59,702 bases of DNA. It comes from Actinomycetota bacterium. Lineage in GTDB: Bacteria > Actinomycetota > Actinomycetes > Streptosporangiales > Streptosporangiaceae. The stretch spans positions 167-59,868 of the forward strand of contig PMSU01000184.1 in the NCBI GenBank assembly GCA_003168255.1, in the 5' to 3' direction. Position 1 is the stretch's first letter, and every line of letters begins with the position of its first letter. Of the stretch, positions 26,134 to 34,682 are shown piece after piece. The position numbers were made by a program, and so were the translations under genes. A model generated the notes under the pieces. That model was not told the origin of the DNA. It worked only from the letters and a program-made list of their open reading frames with translations, and made no database searches.

Positions 26134-27027
26134 ATGCCGGTCGCGTCCGATCCGGCCGAACGCGCCAGACTGGTCGTCATGGACGCAAACGAGGGGACAG
26201 GCAGCCCGCGGGACTCGCCGCCCGGCCGGCCCCCGCGGGAATCCGCGGACATGATGCCTCTCGACGGTGCGGGTGGCATCGACGCGCTCCGCGAGCGGCT
26301 GGCCAGGCTAGAGCGATCGGTCCCTGCTGGCCTGCGCAATCTTCCCGAGGAGGTAGGCAGGGAAGCCAAGCCGGCCTGGAGCCGGGTCACCCAGGGTGAG
26401 ACGCGCTGGCAGGTGAGCCTGGCCGTGATTGCCGCGATCGCGCTGCAACTGCCGGTGCCTGACCGGCTCGCCTTGGTGCGTCCCGGCTGGCTGCTGCCGG
26501 CCCTCGAGGCGCTACTGATGCTCGGGCTGGTCATCGCCAATCCGCACCGCATCGACCGCGAGTCGGTCATCCTGCGCTATACCAGCCTTACCCTCATAGC
26601 CCTGATCAGCCTGGCCAACGTATGGTCCGCGGGCAGGCTCATCGTCGACATCGTCACCGGCGTCGACAGCAGCCGGGCGCTCGCGCTGCTCCTCAACGGC
26701 GGGGCCATCTGGCTCACCAACATCATCGTTTTCGCCCTGTGGTACTGGGAACTGGACAGGGGCGGCCCGGTCGCACGCGCGCTCGCCCCCAAGCCTTACC
26801 CGGACTTCCTGTTTGCCCAGATGACCAGCCCGGACCTGGCTCCACCGGGGTGGGAACCGATGTTCGGCGACTATTTCTACCTGTCTTTCACCAACGCCAG
26901 CGCGTTCAGCCCGACGGACGTCCTGCCGCTGTCGCGCTGGGCCAAGATGCTCATGCTGGTCCAGTCGGCCGCATCCCTGGTCACCGTGGCTCTGGTCATC
27001 GCGAGGGCCGTCAACGTCTTCCGGTAG
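26134..27027 (+). CDS. Membrane protein with channel-like C-terminus
   Basis: This is a 297-residue protein. A 100-residue hydrophilic N-terminus with a short helix (IDALRERLARLERSV) is followed by five to six transmembrane segments. The end, FYLSFTNASAFSPTDVLPLS plus a final helix VQSAASLVTVALVIARAVN, resembles DUF1345 and two-helix potassium-channel pore regions. I do not recognise a named family firmly. ATG 26134 has a GGAG 10 bases upstream; 26071 and 26179 are alternatives. Transport activity is not proven. Confidence 0.7.
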   Translation: MPVASDPAERARLVVMDANEGTGSPRDSPPGRPPRESADMMPLDGAGGIDALRERLARLERSVPAGLRNLPEEVGREAKPAWSRVTQGETRWQVSLAVIAAIALQLPVPDRLALVRPGWLLPALEALLMLGLVIANPHRIDRESVILRYTSLTLIALISLANVWSAGRLIVDIVTGVDSSRALALLLNGGAIWLTNIIVFALWYWELDRGGPVARALAPKPYPDFLFAQMTSPDLAPPGWEPMFGDYFYLSFTNASAFSPTDVLPLSRWAKMLMLVQSAASLVTVALVIARAVNVFR

Positions 27028-27235
27028 CTGCCGTCCCGGAGCCCTGGCCGATCGGGCGCGTTCGTCGCGGTGAATCCTTTGCCAGGTAATAACATTCAAG
27101 ATCGTCATAACCCCGGCCTGGATCTGCTATCAGTACCTGCAGAAGCGAAAGGATAAGCACCAGCCCGGGCTGACGGTTGTGTCGCCTGGTGACGCACTGC
27201 ACGGTAGTCACACAGGTCGAGAGGAGGCCGTAGCC

Positions 27236-27301
27236 GTGTTCTTCCTGATTCGGCGCCTGATCAGATACATCAAACGCCGCCGCAACCAACGTCAGCGGTA
27301 A
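27236..27301 (+). CDS. 21-residue basic amphipathic peptide
   Basis: GTG 27236 follows a strong ribosome site (GAGGAGG at 27221-27227, 8 bases spacing). It opens a frame MFFLIRRLIRYIKRRRNQRQ plus R, then TAA. The peptide has a hydrophobic face (FFLI, LI, YI) and ten arginine or lysine residues. It could be a membrane-associated micropeptide, toxin or leader. It lies in a 358-base space with no other gene. Confidence 0.45.
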   Translation: MFFLIRRLIRYIKRRRNQRQR

Positions 27302-27385
27302 CCCGGTGTGGTCCGGCACGGTACAGTTATCGATCTTGATCGTCACTGACCGTGCACGGACCGTCCGGGGATGGAGACCTGCGCG

Positions 27386-28174
27386 ATGAGACGGGCTGCT
27401 GCCCTCGCGGCTCTGACCGCCATCAGCCTGGCCATTGCCCACCCGGCCAGCGCCTCGGCCGCCAAGCGGCAGCGCCCCGTGAGCTTCTCCTTCTGCCGGC
27501 GGTACCAGCACCTGAACGTGGGCAACAGCCTCGGAACGCGCTACACCGTTTACAACGACATGTTCGGCTCGCCGACGCAGTGCCTCGCCAACAGCAACCG
27601 GTGGTCCAACTTCCAGGTGGCGAAATCGGCAGCGTTCTCGCGCAACCAGGAGCCGCAGGCCTTCCCCGACATCTACTACGGCTGCTCACGTGGCTGGTGT
27701 TCGCCCGACACCGTACTGCCGCTCAGGGTCTACGCGCTGAACAGGCCGGAAACCAGCTGGTACACAACCGACCGCGCGGGCGGGCAGTGGGATGTCGCCT
27801 ATGATCTCTGGTTCTCCAGGACCCGTCAGATCTCAGGGCAGCCGAACGGTGCCGAGCTGATGATCTGGCTCAACGAGCGAGGGTCTCGGGTGCCGACCTA
27901 CGACGGCGGCAGGTACCTGCGGATAGCAGGAACGTCGTGGTACATGGACCACTGGCGTCCGTGCCGGCAACGGACCTGCTGGAACTACGTGCGCTTCTGG
28001 CGCGTGCATCGCACGTCGCAGGTAAGCCATCTGTGGCTGGACCCGTTCATCAGGTCTGCCGAGGGCAAGCGCCTGATCGAGCGGTCATGGTGGCTGGATT
28101 CCATCGCGGCCGGCTACGAGATCTGGCGGAACGGGACAGGGCTGGCCACGACGTGGTTCTCGGCAAGAGCCTGA
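27386..28174 (+). CDS. Secreted glycoside hydrolase family 12 endoglucanase/xyloglucanase
   Basis: This is a 262-residue protein with a signal peptide (MRRAAALAALTAISLAIA, cleavage after ASASA). The mature part follows the GH12 pattern: FPDIYYGCSRGWCSP, QWDVAYDLWF, then the nucleophile Glu157 in GQPNGAELMIWLN and the acid/base Glu245 in AAGYEIWRNGTGLA. It cleaves beta-1,4-glucan or xyloglucan outside the cell. Start ATG 27386 is preferred over 27371 because GGAGA lies 8-9 bases before it. No carbohydrate-binding module is attached. Confidence 0.9.
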   Translation: MRRAAALAALTAISLAIAHPASASAAKRQRPVSFSFCRRYQHLNVGNSLGTRYTVYNDMFGSPTQCLANSNRWSNFQVAKSAAFSRNQEPQAFPDIYYGCSRGWCSPDTVLPLRVYALNRPETSWYTTDRAGGQWDVAYDLWFSRTRQISGQPNGAELMIWLNERGSRVPTYDGGRYLRIAGTSWYMDHWRPCRQRTCWNYVRFWRVHRTSQVSHLWLDPFIRSAEGKRLIERSWWLDSIAAGYEIWRNGTGLATTWFSARA

Positions 28175-28200
28175 CCGCCCTGCGCGGCATGCCGGGCGGT
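28174..28200. terminator. Stem-loop between convergent GH12 and YegP genes
   Basis: The inverted repeat accgccc (28174-28180) and gggcggt (28194-28200) has a 13-base loop and begins at the GH12 stop. No T-run follows; it could serve both strands. Confidence 0.45.
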
Positions 28201-28244
28201 GCGCCTCTGCTAAGGAAACACACCGGCCCGGCATGAAAGGCTAC

Positions 28245-28430
28245 CTAATTGTTGGTTTCGTCCTCGACAATGGCATCGGGCGCGTTCTTGCGCACTGACT
28301 CGATGCCTTCGTGAGCCGATTCCTTGCTGTGGTAGGACTGGCTGGTGGCGATCACCTGGCCATTACCTGCGACGAGATTGAAATGGAATTTCCCGCTCTC
28401 GCCCTTCTTGATCACGAACTTGCCGGCCAT
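28245..28430 (-). CDS. YegP/DUF1508 family protein
   Basis: This is a 61-residue single-repeat YegP domain: KFVIKKGESGKFHFNLVAGN, then VIATSQSYHSKESAHEGI and SVRKNAPDA, the family signature. The strong ribosome site GGGAGGG is about 7 bases before ATG. It is thought to be a small soluble protein with a role in stress or development. The upstream frameshifted small gene runs into it in frame (see the finding). Confidence 0.92.
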   Translation of the reverse strand: MAGKFVIKKGESGKFHFNLVAGNGQVIATSQSYHSKESAHEGIESVRKNAPDAIVEDETNN

Positions 28431-28625
28431 CTCAGTTCCCTCCCTGACCTGCGCTTGCTTGCCCGCCGCCGAACTTGCTCAGCAGCTCCCGAGGGTTGAC
28501 CCCGAGACCCTGCGAAAGGTTCCGTGTTGCTCGCGGTCCACTATGTCGGGTAGCTGTAGAGTCACCTGTTCAAGCTGCGATGGGTCCCTGATCATACCGA
28601 TAATTGCCTGCTTGTCGAATTGCAC
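28431..28625 (-). pseudogene. Frameshifted small conserved protein upstream of the YegP gene
   Basis: From GTG 28625 the frame reads VQFDKQAIIGMIRDPSQLEQ, then VTLQLPDIVDREQHGTF, and hits TGA after 56 codons. In the -1 frame the sequence continues as LSQGLGVNPRELLSKFGGGQ, which is how the second half of this small actinobacterial family reads (helix, then VDxxQH, then LGxxPxxLLxKFGGG). One base appears to be lost near 28521. The restored frame has no stop before the YegP ATG. It may be true decay or a base-calling error. Confidence 0.6.
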
Positions 28626-28792
28626 GACCCCCTCCCTATCGCGGGCCGATTTGGCACAGGCAGCATTATGGTCTGGTCGGCCAGCCATCGCAATGGCGCC
28701 ACTCAGATGCGCTGTCTGAGCACGGCGCTGCTCCTCATGATCTACTCGCGATCGTCATGGCGATGCTGGGCGCCGATCTCCGCTGACGGAGT

Positions 28793-29815
28793 TCAGGTCG
28801 TGCCGGGGGGATCGAGCCATCCCAGATCACCGAAGATGCGGACCCGGTCGAGCGTGCAGAGCAACTCTGGCTTGTCGTGTCGGTGCCCGGCGATCTCTCG
28901 AGTGCGGACGAACCCGGCTTTCTCCAGTGCCCGGATCGACTGCTGGTTCGCGACTTCGGGACTGGCGAGCACGAAAGGAACACCGGGCCAGGCGGGAAAT
29001 ACCTCCTGCTGGAGGTAGCTCCAGATCATCTGCGGCCCAAGGCCGTGCCCGGTCAGTTGCGGGACGCCGATGAGGTAGTCAATCCCGATCGCATCGATGC
29101 CTCCGGTGGCGGCGTGATAGTCGGGGTAATCCCGGACGTGATAGTGCTGGATGAATCCGCATGCCTGGCCGCTGATGAGTACCACATGCGCCCTCGTCGG
29201 CGACGAGCCACCGATCCTCGGCCCGTACTTGCGCTCGGCCGCTGGCAGGTCCAGGTCCTGGTCCTGGTAAAACCAGCGCGCGGCATGCGGCGCGTGCAGC
29301 CACGCCACCATGTCCGGCAGGTCCTGCCTGGACAGCGGACGGAACGAAATCCGAGGTGCGGGCATCGCCGCCACCTGCCGGAGACTGGCCGCCACGGTGT
29401 CCGGCAGACAGCAGCGGGCAGCTTCGGCTGCGGGCAGCCAGGCGAACCGGTCGTGCTCCGCGTCGAGCCGGACCTGCGTATCGCCGACCACCTCGGCGGC
29501 GAAGACCGCCCACTGCCCCGACAGATCCACCGGGCGCAGTTGCACCACGGCGATGCCGGTTTCCTCCGCTAGTTCCCGCGCTGCCCCGCAGACCACGGGT
29601 TCCCCTGGCAGCCGCGCGCCGGACGGCGGGGTCCATGCCCAGTCGCCTGCATAGGCTGCTCCGCGCTCTGCGCGGTGAAGCACGAGGTATTCGGGGTGAT
29701 CTTGCCCGCTGATCCGGTGCACGACCACTGCGGCTCCGTGCGGTTGGTCCGGCGCTACGGGCAGGCCATCCCAAGTGGCATCCGGCCTGGTGTTCCGGGG
29801 ATGCGTGCCATCCAA
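28793..29815 (-). CDS. Nudix hydrolase-GNAT acetyltransferase fusion
   Basis: This is a 340-residue protein. The N-terminal Nudix domain has the box GEPVVCGAARELAEETGIAV and its upstream strand GAAVVVHRISGQD. The C-terminal GNAT domain (from about residue 160: ISFRPLSRQDLPDMVAWLHA) resembles aminoglycoside 6'-N-acetyltransferase/siderophore acetylase types, with the acetyl-CoA part IGVPQLTGHGLGPQMIW. The start is TTG 29815 with GGAGGG 8 bases upstream. A longer open frame to 30193 is antisense or out of frame with the next gene. The substrate is unknown. Confidence 0.85.
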   Translation of the reverse strand: MDGTHPRNTRPDATWDGLPVAPDQPHGAAVVVHRISGQDHPEYLVLHRAERGAAYAGDWAWTPPSGARLPGEPVVCGAARELAEETGIAVVQLRPVDLSGQWAVFAAEVVGDTQVRLDAEHDRFAWLPAAEAARCCLPDTVAASLRQVAAMPAPRISFRPLSRQDLPDMVAWLHAPHAARWFYQDQDLDLPAAERKYGPRIGGSSPTRAHVVLISGQACGFIQHYHVRDYPDYHAATGGIDAIGIDYLIGVPQLTGHGLGPQMIWSYLQQEVFPAWPGVPFVLASPEVANQQSIRALEKAGFVRTREIAGHRHDKPELLCTLDRVRIFGDLGWLDPPGTT

Positions 29816-29880
29816 GTGGCCAACCCTCCGCCGCTGAGAAAATCGCCAGAACCCAGCTCCGGGGCAAGGTCGGGCGAGGA

Positions 29881-30738
29881 TCAGCTGTCCAGGCCGAGGG
29901 TGAACGTTGGCTTGGGTGACGTCGCCGGCAGCCGGTGCTCTTCGGACAGCCTGCGGATGGCGGTCCCGGTGGACAGGAACTCCGTCGCGTGCTCTCCCCA
30001 GACGTGGTTGGAGACGGCCACGTTGACCCCGACGATGCCCGATGCCTGCGCCTGGGCGGCCTCGGCTTGCATCCGCATCAGCGCGAGCTCGCGCGCCTCG
30101 TAGATGCCCTGGGTGAACTGCACCATCTCCTGGTTCTGGCCGGTCTGGCGCAGCGTCTGCATCAGTGACTGGTGAGCGATGTGGTAGACGCACGTGCCGA
30201 GCACGAAGGCCACCGGCACGGCGCCGGCGGCCAGCAGCCGGAAGAAGTCCTGGGCGGACAGGTCAGAAGTGAACGCGCGGCCGTCCGGCGCTCGGTGTAC
30301 GCCAGCACTGCCGCTGTCGCTGAGCGCGCGCACTGCGGTGCCGGTGGCGACGAACTCCAGGACGTCCTGTCCCCAGACGTACATCTGCATCCGCAGCTGC
30401 ACGCCGACGATACCGTCGGCCCCGAGATGATCGGCCTCAGCACGCATCCTGGCCATCGCCAGCTCCCTGGCGCTATACATCGCCTGGGTCAGGACCTGTA
30501 GCTCCTGGTTTTGCGACCAGCGGCCAATTTGCAGCCCCACGTGGAAGATAGAGGAGCCGACCACGAAACCCAGCGGCTCGAACCCTGCCTCGCCCAGCAA
30601 TACGTACTCCGAGACCGACAGGTCAGAGGTGAAGACTCCGGACGGGTCGGCCCCGGCGGTCTGCGCGAGCCTGCTGTCGGCGGCCTGCGGCTCCCACCCG
30701 GAAGTGTCGGCGGCCTGCCGGTTTGCGAAGAGGGGCAT
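29881..30738 (-). CDS. Tandem YbjQ-like (heavy-metal-binding domain) protein
   Basis: This 285-residue protein has two copies of the same unit. Each has FTSDLS near its start, then GFVVGSSIFHVG or AFVLGTCVYHIA, then ARELAMARMRAEADHLGADG or ARELALMRMQAEAAQAQASG, and ends in EFVATGTAVR or EFLSTGTAIR. That is the YbjQ/PF01906 layout of conserved ARxxAxxRM and GADG-I-VGV motifs. Such domains form pentameric rings. Function is not established. The ATG has GGAGAG upstream. Confidence 0.8.
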   Translation of the reverse strand: MPLFANRQAADTSGWEPQAADSRLAQTAGADPSGVFTSDLSVSEYVLLGEAGFEPLGFVVGSSIFHVGLQIGRWSQNQELQVLTQAMYSARELAMARMRAEADHLGADGIVGVQLRMQMYVWGQDVLEFVATGTAVRALSDSGSAGVHRAPDGRAFTSDLSAQDFFRLLAAGAVPVAFVLGTCVYHIAHQSLMQTLRQTGQNQEMVQFTQGIYEARELALMRMQAEAAQAQASGIVGVNVAVSNHVWGEHATEFLSTGTAIRRLSEEHRLPATSPKPTFTLGLDS

Positions 30739-30869
30739 GAGGCTCTCCTTGGGGCGTACGCGGCGCCACGCTGCGCCGGCACCCGCAGCCTACCGGCGCT
30801 TGCTCCTCGCCAGGGTGACCGGCCAGGCAAGCGCGTGGCAGATGACATTCTGAGCCGCACCCCGCGCGG

Positions 30870-31094
30870 TTAGTGGTGCCCGCCACCGCCGGCGTCGTGT
30901 CCGCCGATCCCGCTGTGCCCGCCGTGATGGCTGCTACCCGGAGGTACGACGAAGTTGTCGTCGTAAGTGTTGGCGCGCCCTGGGAGCCCTGGCGGCTTAC
31001 GGCGCTCCCGCCGAACCTTGCGGATAGCAACGTAAGTGACCCACAGTGCGGCCACTACGGCCAGGTAGATCAGGAGCCCCACATGACTGGACAA
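30870..31094 (-). CDS. Small membrane protein with His/Gly-rich tail
   Basis: This is a 74-residue protein. One transmembrane helix (GLLIYLAVVAALWVTYVAI) is followed by a very basic segment (RKVRRERRKPPG) and a tail SSHHGGHSGIGGHDAGGGGH plus H with seven histidines. The tail suggests metal binding (inference). The arrangement puts the His tail on the cytoplasmic side if the positive-inside rule holds. No family is recognised. Confidence 0.65.
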   Translation of the reverse strand: MSSHVGLLIYLAVVAALWVTYVAIRKVRRERRKPPGLPGRANTYDDNFVVPPGSSHHGGHSGIGGHDAGGGGHH

Positions 31095-31268
31095 CGACCG
31101 TCTCCGTTCGCGCAGCTAGCAGCTTCAGGGTAGGGATTTTTAAGTACCCCATGTACATGGCTGCGCCGACTGACATGCAGGAACTCAGGCCTGGCGGCTG
31201 CGGTGACCCGCATGCGGCCCAGGCGTCAGAGATCCCCTCGTCCACGGTGAGCACCCCGCCGTATGCGG

Positions 31269-31487
31269 CTAAGCGTCCTCGTCGCTCTTCGATTCGCCGC
31301 CGCGCTGCCTGGCATACCGGTGCTGCTTGCGCTTCGGGTCCGCATAGTTGCTGTACATGCTTTCAGCGGTTCGGCTGGTTTTGCGGGTCAGCAGACGCGC
31401 CTTGAAGCCGACGAGCGCTAGGAACGCGTAGACCCCGAAAATCAGCAACACCGCGATGACGACGTACTCCCACCACACCTGGATCAC
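31269..31487 (-). CDS. Small single-helix membrane protein
   Basis: This 72-residue protein has one transmembrane segment (EYVVIAVLLIFGVYAFLALV) and a charged tail (KTSRTAESMYSNYADPKRKQ). Composition and third positions are coding-like. No family is recognised. It is on the same strand as the His-rich protein and 175 bases upstream of it. Confidence 0.6.
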   Translation of the reverse strand: MIQVWWEYVVIAVLLIFGVYAFLALVGFKARLLTRKTSRTAESMYSNYADPKRKQHRYARQRGGESKSDEDA

Positions 31488-31844
31488 CTCGACCCGTATC
31501 TAGCCACTCTAGCCTGACCACTACCCGGTGCGGCGGTAGTAGACGGCCCAGGCCGCTTCGTCGCTTAGGGGGCCGAGCGGGCCGTCGTCTCCGCTTCGGG
31601 CGTGGTCACTGATGATGTCTAGCTGCCCGAACGCGTCAGCAGCTGTGGGGCAGGCTGGGCCGCGCTGAGCTACCTCGAGCGAGAGCAAGCCCGGGAAATC
31701 CTGCACGCGACCCAGCTAGTTCCGCACGCGACCAGGTACTTCCCGGGTGAAGCCTGTCCTGTTACGCATCTTTCTGTATGGGCTTATCACTACTTGTGTG
31801 ATACGTACACATCAGGTAGCAAACCCAAGCAAGGGGGAAATCTC
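31488..31844. other. Intergenic stretch with one doubtful ORF and the G1 peptidase promoter region
   Basis: This holds a 61-codon minus-strand ORF at 31521-31706 whose last 28 residues (DHARSGDDGPLGPLSDEAAW and on) have coding-like third positions, but which lacks a ribosome site and a family. The segment 31770-31845 is clearly less GC-rich than the rest and ends in the ribosome site of the peptidase gene. Confidence 0.4.
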
Positions 31845-32717
31845 GTGCAAGGATTGGCAAAGTTTTCTGCGTTCGCCGCGGCTGCGCTCGCGATCGCAGG
31901 CCTGTCAGCGGGTGTTGCCACGGCCGGCCCGACGCCGGGCAGCGGTGCGCTGCACCCGGTCATCCACGGGTCCGGAGGCCTGCGCCCCGACATCCGGCTG
32001 CCCGGAAACGGGCGGGCGGCCACCAGCCCCGGTGGACTCCCGATCCAGTACAGCGGCAACTGGTCCGGTTACATCGCCCTGCCCAAGTCGGGGAAGACGA
32101 AGACCTTCGAGTATGTACAGGCTTCCTACAGCGTCCCCAGCGCCAACTGCGGCGTCACCCCGACGGCCTTCGCCTATCAGTGGGTCGGGCTGGACGGCGA
32201 CACTGACGGCACGGTCGAGCAGGATGGCGTCGCCAGCTACTGCGTCAGCGGGAGCCCGAGCTACTTCGCCTGGTCGGAGATGTATCCCGCCGGGGTGGTT
32301 GTCCAGTTCTACCTGAATCCCGGCGACGCGGTACAGTCCTCCGTCTACTACAACTCCTCGACCGGCGACTACACGCTGGAGCTGACCGACCTGACCAGCG
32401 GGCAGAGCTTCGATACCGTCGCCACATGCGCCTCCACCTGCAACAACTCCTCGGCTGAGGTGATTACGGAGGGCTATCCGTCCGGGTCCTATGGCGGGAC
32501 CTCGGACTTCGGTGCCGAGCACTACGACAGCATCCAGGTGGTCAATGCCGGCGGCCATGAAGGCGGGCTGGTGAGCTCAAGGTGGACCACCGACGAGTCG
32601 ATCGCTGAGGGTGCCAGCAGCGATGTGACCACTGAACCCGGCGCGCTCTACGCGGCGTCGAACCCGTCAACCGTGCCGTTCTCGGCGTTCGAGGACTCCT
32701 GGTATAGCGAGGACTGA
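31845..32717 (+). CDS. Secreted G1 (eqolisin) glutamic peptidase
   Basis: This is a 290-residue protein. GTG 31845 with AAGGGGGA upstream starts a signal peptide (LAKFSAFAAAALAIAGLSAG). The mature part has the G1 pattern: SGNWSGYIAL, YQWVGLDGDTDGTVEQDGVA with candidate catalytic Gln126, WSEMYPAG, and SSAEVITEGYPSG with candidate catalytic Glu205. Cysteines 102 and 133 may pair. G1 peptidases are acid proteases best known in fungi, with bacterial members. Expected to be extracellular. Confidence 0.88.
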   Translation: MQGLAKFSAFAAAALAIAGLSAGVATAGPTPGSGALHPVIHGSGGLRPDIRLPGNGRAATSPGGLPIQYSGNWSGYIALPKSGKTKTFEYVQASYSVPSANCGVTPTAFAYQWVGLDGDTDGTVEQDGVASYCVSGSPSYFAWSEMYPAGVVVQFYLNPGDAVQSSVYYNSSTGDYTLELTDLTSGQSFDTVATCASTCNNSSAEVITEGYPSGSYGGTSDFGAEHYDSIQVVNAGGHEGGLVSSRWTTDESIAEGASSDVTTEPGALYAASNPSTVPFSAFEDSWYSED

Positions 32718-32741
32718 TCAGTAGCTGATCTCACCCGGTCG

Positions 32742-32775
32742 GCCAGGCCTGATGCCGTACGGCATCAGGCCTGGC
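32742..32775. terminator. 34-bp perfect palindrome after the peptidase gene
   Basis: The arms gccaggcctgatgccg (32742-32757) and its exact complement (32760-32775) flank a central TA, so the whole 34 bases are self-complementary. It lies 25 bases after the stop. No T-run follows. It may work as a bidirectional terminator or as a cruciform/protein site. Confidence 0.6.
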
Positions 32776-33001
32776 GCCGGTCGAGGGCCTGCGGGCTGGT
32801 GCCACGGTGCAGGCGCAGATGGTCGGCCTGACGACCCCTGCCCGAGCTCGGCCCGGCGCCTGTCGAGGACGCGCGGAGCCGGTTACGAGCTGCGCACCCA
32901 GGTGATGGTGAACCCGTTGCCACTGCCATCGAGCGCACAAGGCTGGGCCTTGGTCCGCCCCAGGGCATCGGCGCGCCGCGTTCGGCAAGATCGTATTTAA
33001 C

Positions 33002-33378
33002 GAGGCCAGGCTTGCGCCTTCGGGGCGGCCGCCCCGAAGAGCCCCGGCTGGTTTGCGCTCTCGGTCGTGCTGTCTATCGCAGGGCTCTTCCCCATCGGGC
33101 TGGTGATCGCCGCGATAGCCCGGACCGCGAACGGTGCGAGTGTCATCGGCCGGCTGGCGTTCTTCCCCATGATGTTCTTTGCCGGCCTGTGGCTGCCGCG
33201 AGAGCTCATGCCGGGCGTGCTCCGGGACATCAGCAACTACACCCCCCTCGGCGCGGCCGTGGAGGCGATGCGGAACTCGATGCTAGGAGGGGCTATCCCG
33301 GCGGCACCGCTGCTAGTGCTGGCGGCGTATGCGGTGGTGTTCGGCTTCCTGGCGAGGCGCTTCTTCAGGTGGGAGTAG
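33002..33378 (+). pseudogene. ABC-2 type permease, C-terminal remnant
   Basis: The frame is open from just after TAA at 32999 to TAG at 33376-33378. It encodes only the last 120 residues of a drug-export-type ABC-2 permease: two to three transmembrane segments with LAFFPMMFFAGLWLPRELMP and SNYTPLGAAVEAMRNSM, the conserved end of the family. The first half and the partner ATPase gene are missing, so it is probably a deletion remnant. Confidence 0.75.
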
Positions 33379-33408
33379 CGCTGTAGCGGCAAGCGCAGCG
33401 GACCCGCG

Positions 33409-33442
33409 AACGCCCCGGACGGAGAAATCCGCCCGGGGCGTT
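33409..33442. terminator. Strong stem with GAAA tetraloop
   Basis: aacgccccgg (33409-33418) pairs with ccggggcgtt (33433-33442). Inside, cgga and tccg close a GAAA loop. TTT follows on the plus strand. It ends the permease remnant, and a nearly identical hairpin follows tRNA-Phe at 39881. Confidence 0.85.
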
Positions 33443-33545
33443 TCCGCTGAGCCGTCGCAAACTTGGTCCAACCAGCAGGGCGGCTGGGACGTCAATAGTT
33501 GTGGAGTCCTATTTGCGAGGTAAAGAAGGTTAAGGCGATTTGTCC

Positions 33546-34670
33546 ATGAAGGCGACATTAAGCCGGGTAACGGCACTAGCTACCCTCCCCATGCTGCTCA
33601 TCGCGCTCGGGGCGGGCAGCGCCTCGGCGCAGTCGGCGAGCGGCAGCCCGCCGCCCCCGAAGGGGTTCGAGGCGGACTCGTCCAGCTTCGTGCTGGCGCA
33701 GGCCGGGTTCGTGCTGGGCGCTCGCGGCTGCAGCGAGCTGCCGTGCAAGGCGCTGCTGCAAAAAACCGTCAACGGCGGCAAGACCTGGACGTCCGTGCCC
33801 GCGCCCGCGGTCTCGCTCGTCCCGATTTACACCCGCTCTCCGGCATCCGCGGTGAGCTCGGTCCAATTCGAGAACGCGAGCGACGGCTGGCTGTTCGGCC
33901 CCGCACTGTGGGCCACCACCGACGGCGGCAGGAAGTGGCAGCGGATGTCCGTGCCGGGCGAGGTCATCGCGGTGGCCGCGTCGGACGGGGTGGCGTTCGC
34001 CGTGTCGGAGCCGGCCAGCGGCGGTCTCGACCAGGCCAAGCTGTATGAAAGCCAGGTCGGTACCACCAGCTGGACCCTCGTGCACGGGATAGCCCCGCAG
34101 AACGCGCTAACGGTGTTCGGCCACTCTGTCTGGGCCGGCGTCGCGTCCGGGGCCGACGGGAATCTGTGGACGTCCACCGACAGCGGCAAGCACTGGTCCA
34201 CGCTGCCCTTCCGCTGCCCGTCCGGCACCATTTCCGCCAGCGCGGTGGCGGCCGCGTCGACGGCCGACGCCGCGATCGGATGCTCCGACCAGGGATTCCC
34301 GCAGCCCGGCTTCAGCATCAAGAAGGTCTTCACCTCCTCCAACGGCGGGCGCACCTTCCAGCGGGCGGCAGGTTCACCTCCCGAGGCAGGCCAGATCGGC
34401 ACCCTGGCCATGCCGACGGGACGTCCGCAGGTGATCACGATGCTGGCCGCCAGCGGCGCTACCTACCTGTACCAGTCGGTCAGCGGCGGCAAGACCTGGG
34501 GAGGGACGGTGTACTCCGACGGCGGCCTGGACATGCGCAACCTGGCCTATGTCTCCGGCACCACCGGCTATGCAGTCCGCTTCAACGGCGGCCCGGTCAT
34601 CGCCTACAGCCTGGGACTGCTGAAGACCTCGAACGCCGGCGCAACCTGGGAAGCCGTGCCCATCCCTTAA
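33546..34670 (+). CDS. Secreted Asp-box/YCF48-type beta-propeller protein
   Basis: This is a 374-residue protein with a signal peptide (ATLSRVTALATLPMLLIALG, cleavage after SASA). Repeated Asp-box turns appear about every 50-60 residues: VNGGKTW, TDGGRKW, TDSGKHW, SNGGRTF, SGGKTW and SNAGATW. This is the pattern of sialidase-like and photosynthesis-assembly (YCF48) propellers. No catalytic residues of sialidases are evident. ATG 33546 is used; TTG 33540 is an alternative. Confidence 0.8.
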   Translation: MKATLSRVTALATLPMLLIALGAGSASAQSASGSPPPPKGFEADSSSFVLAQAGFVLGARGCSELPCKALLQKTVNGGKTWTSVPAPAVSLVPIYTRSPASAVSSVQFENASDGWLFGPALWATTDGGRKWQRMSVPGEVIAVAASDGVAFAVSEPASGGLDQAKLYESQVGTTSWTLVHGIAPQNALTVFGHSVWAGVASGADGNLWTSTDSGKHWSTLPFRCPSGTISASAVAAASTADAAIGCSDQGFPQPGFSIKKVFTSSNGGRTFQRAAGSPPEAGQIGTLAMPTGRPQVITMLAASGATYLYQSVSGGKTWGGTVYSDGGLDMRNLAYVSGTTGYAVRFNGGPVIAYSLGLLKTSNAGATWEAVPIP

Positions 34671-34682
34671 CCCGATCCGGGC

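Noticed and set aside
27011..27511. 166-codon minus-strand ORF over the GH12 start
   Set aside because: No family, no ribosome site; it overlaps a clear GH12 signal peptide gene on the other strand.
31521..31706. 61-codon minus-strand ORF
   Set aside because: Some coding-like composition at the C-terminal end but no ribosome site or family; mentioned only in the gap entry.
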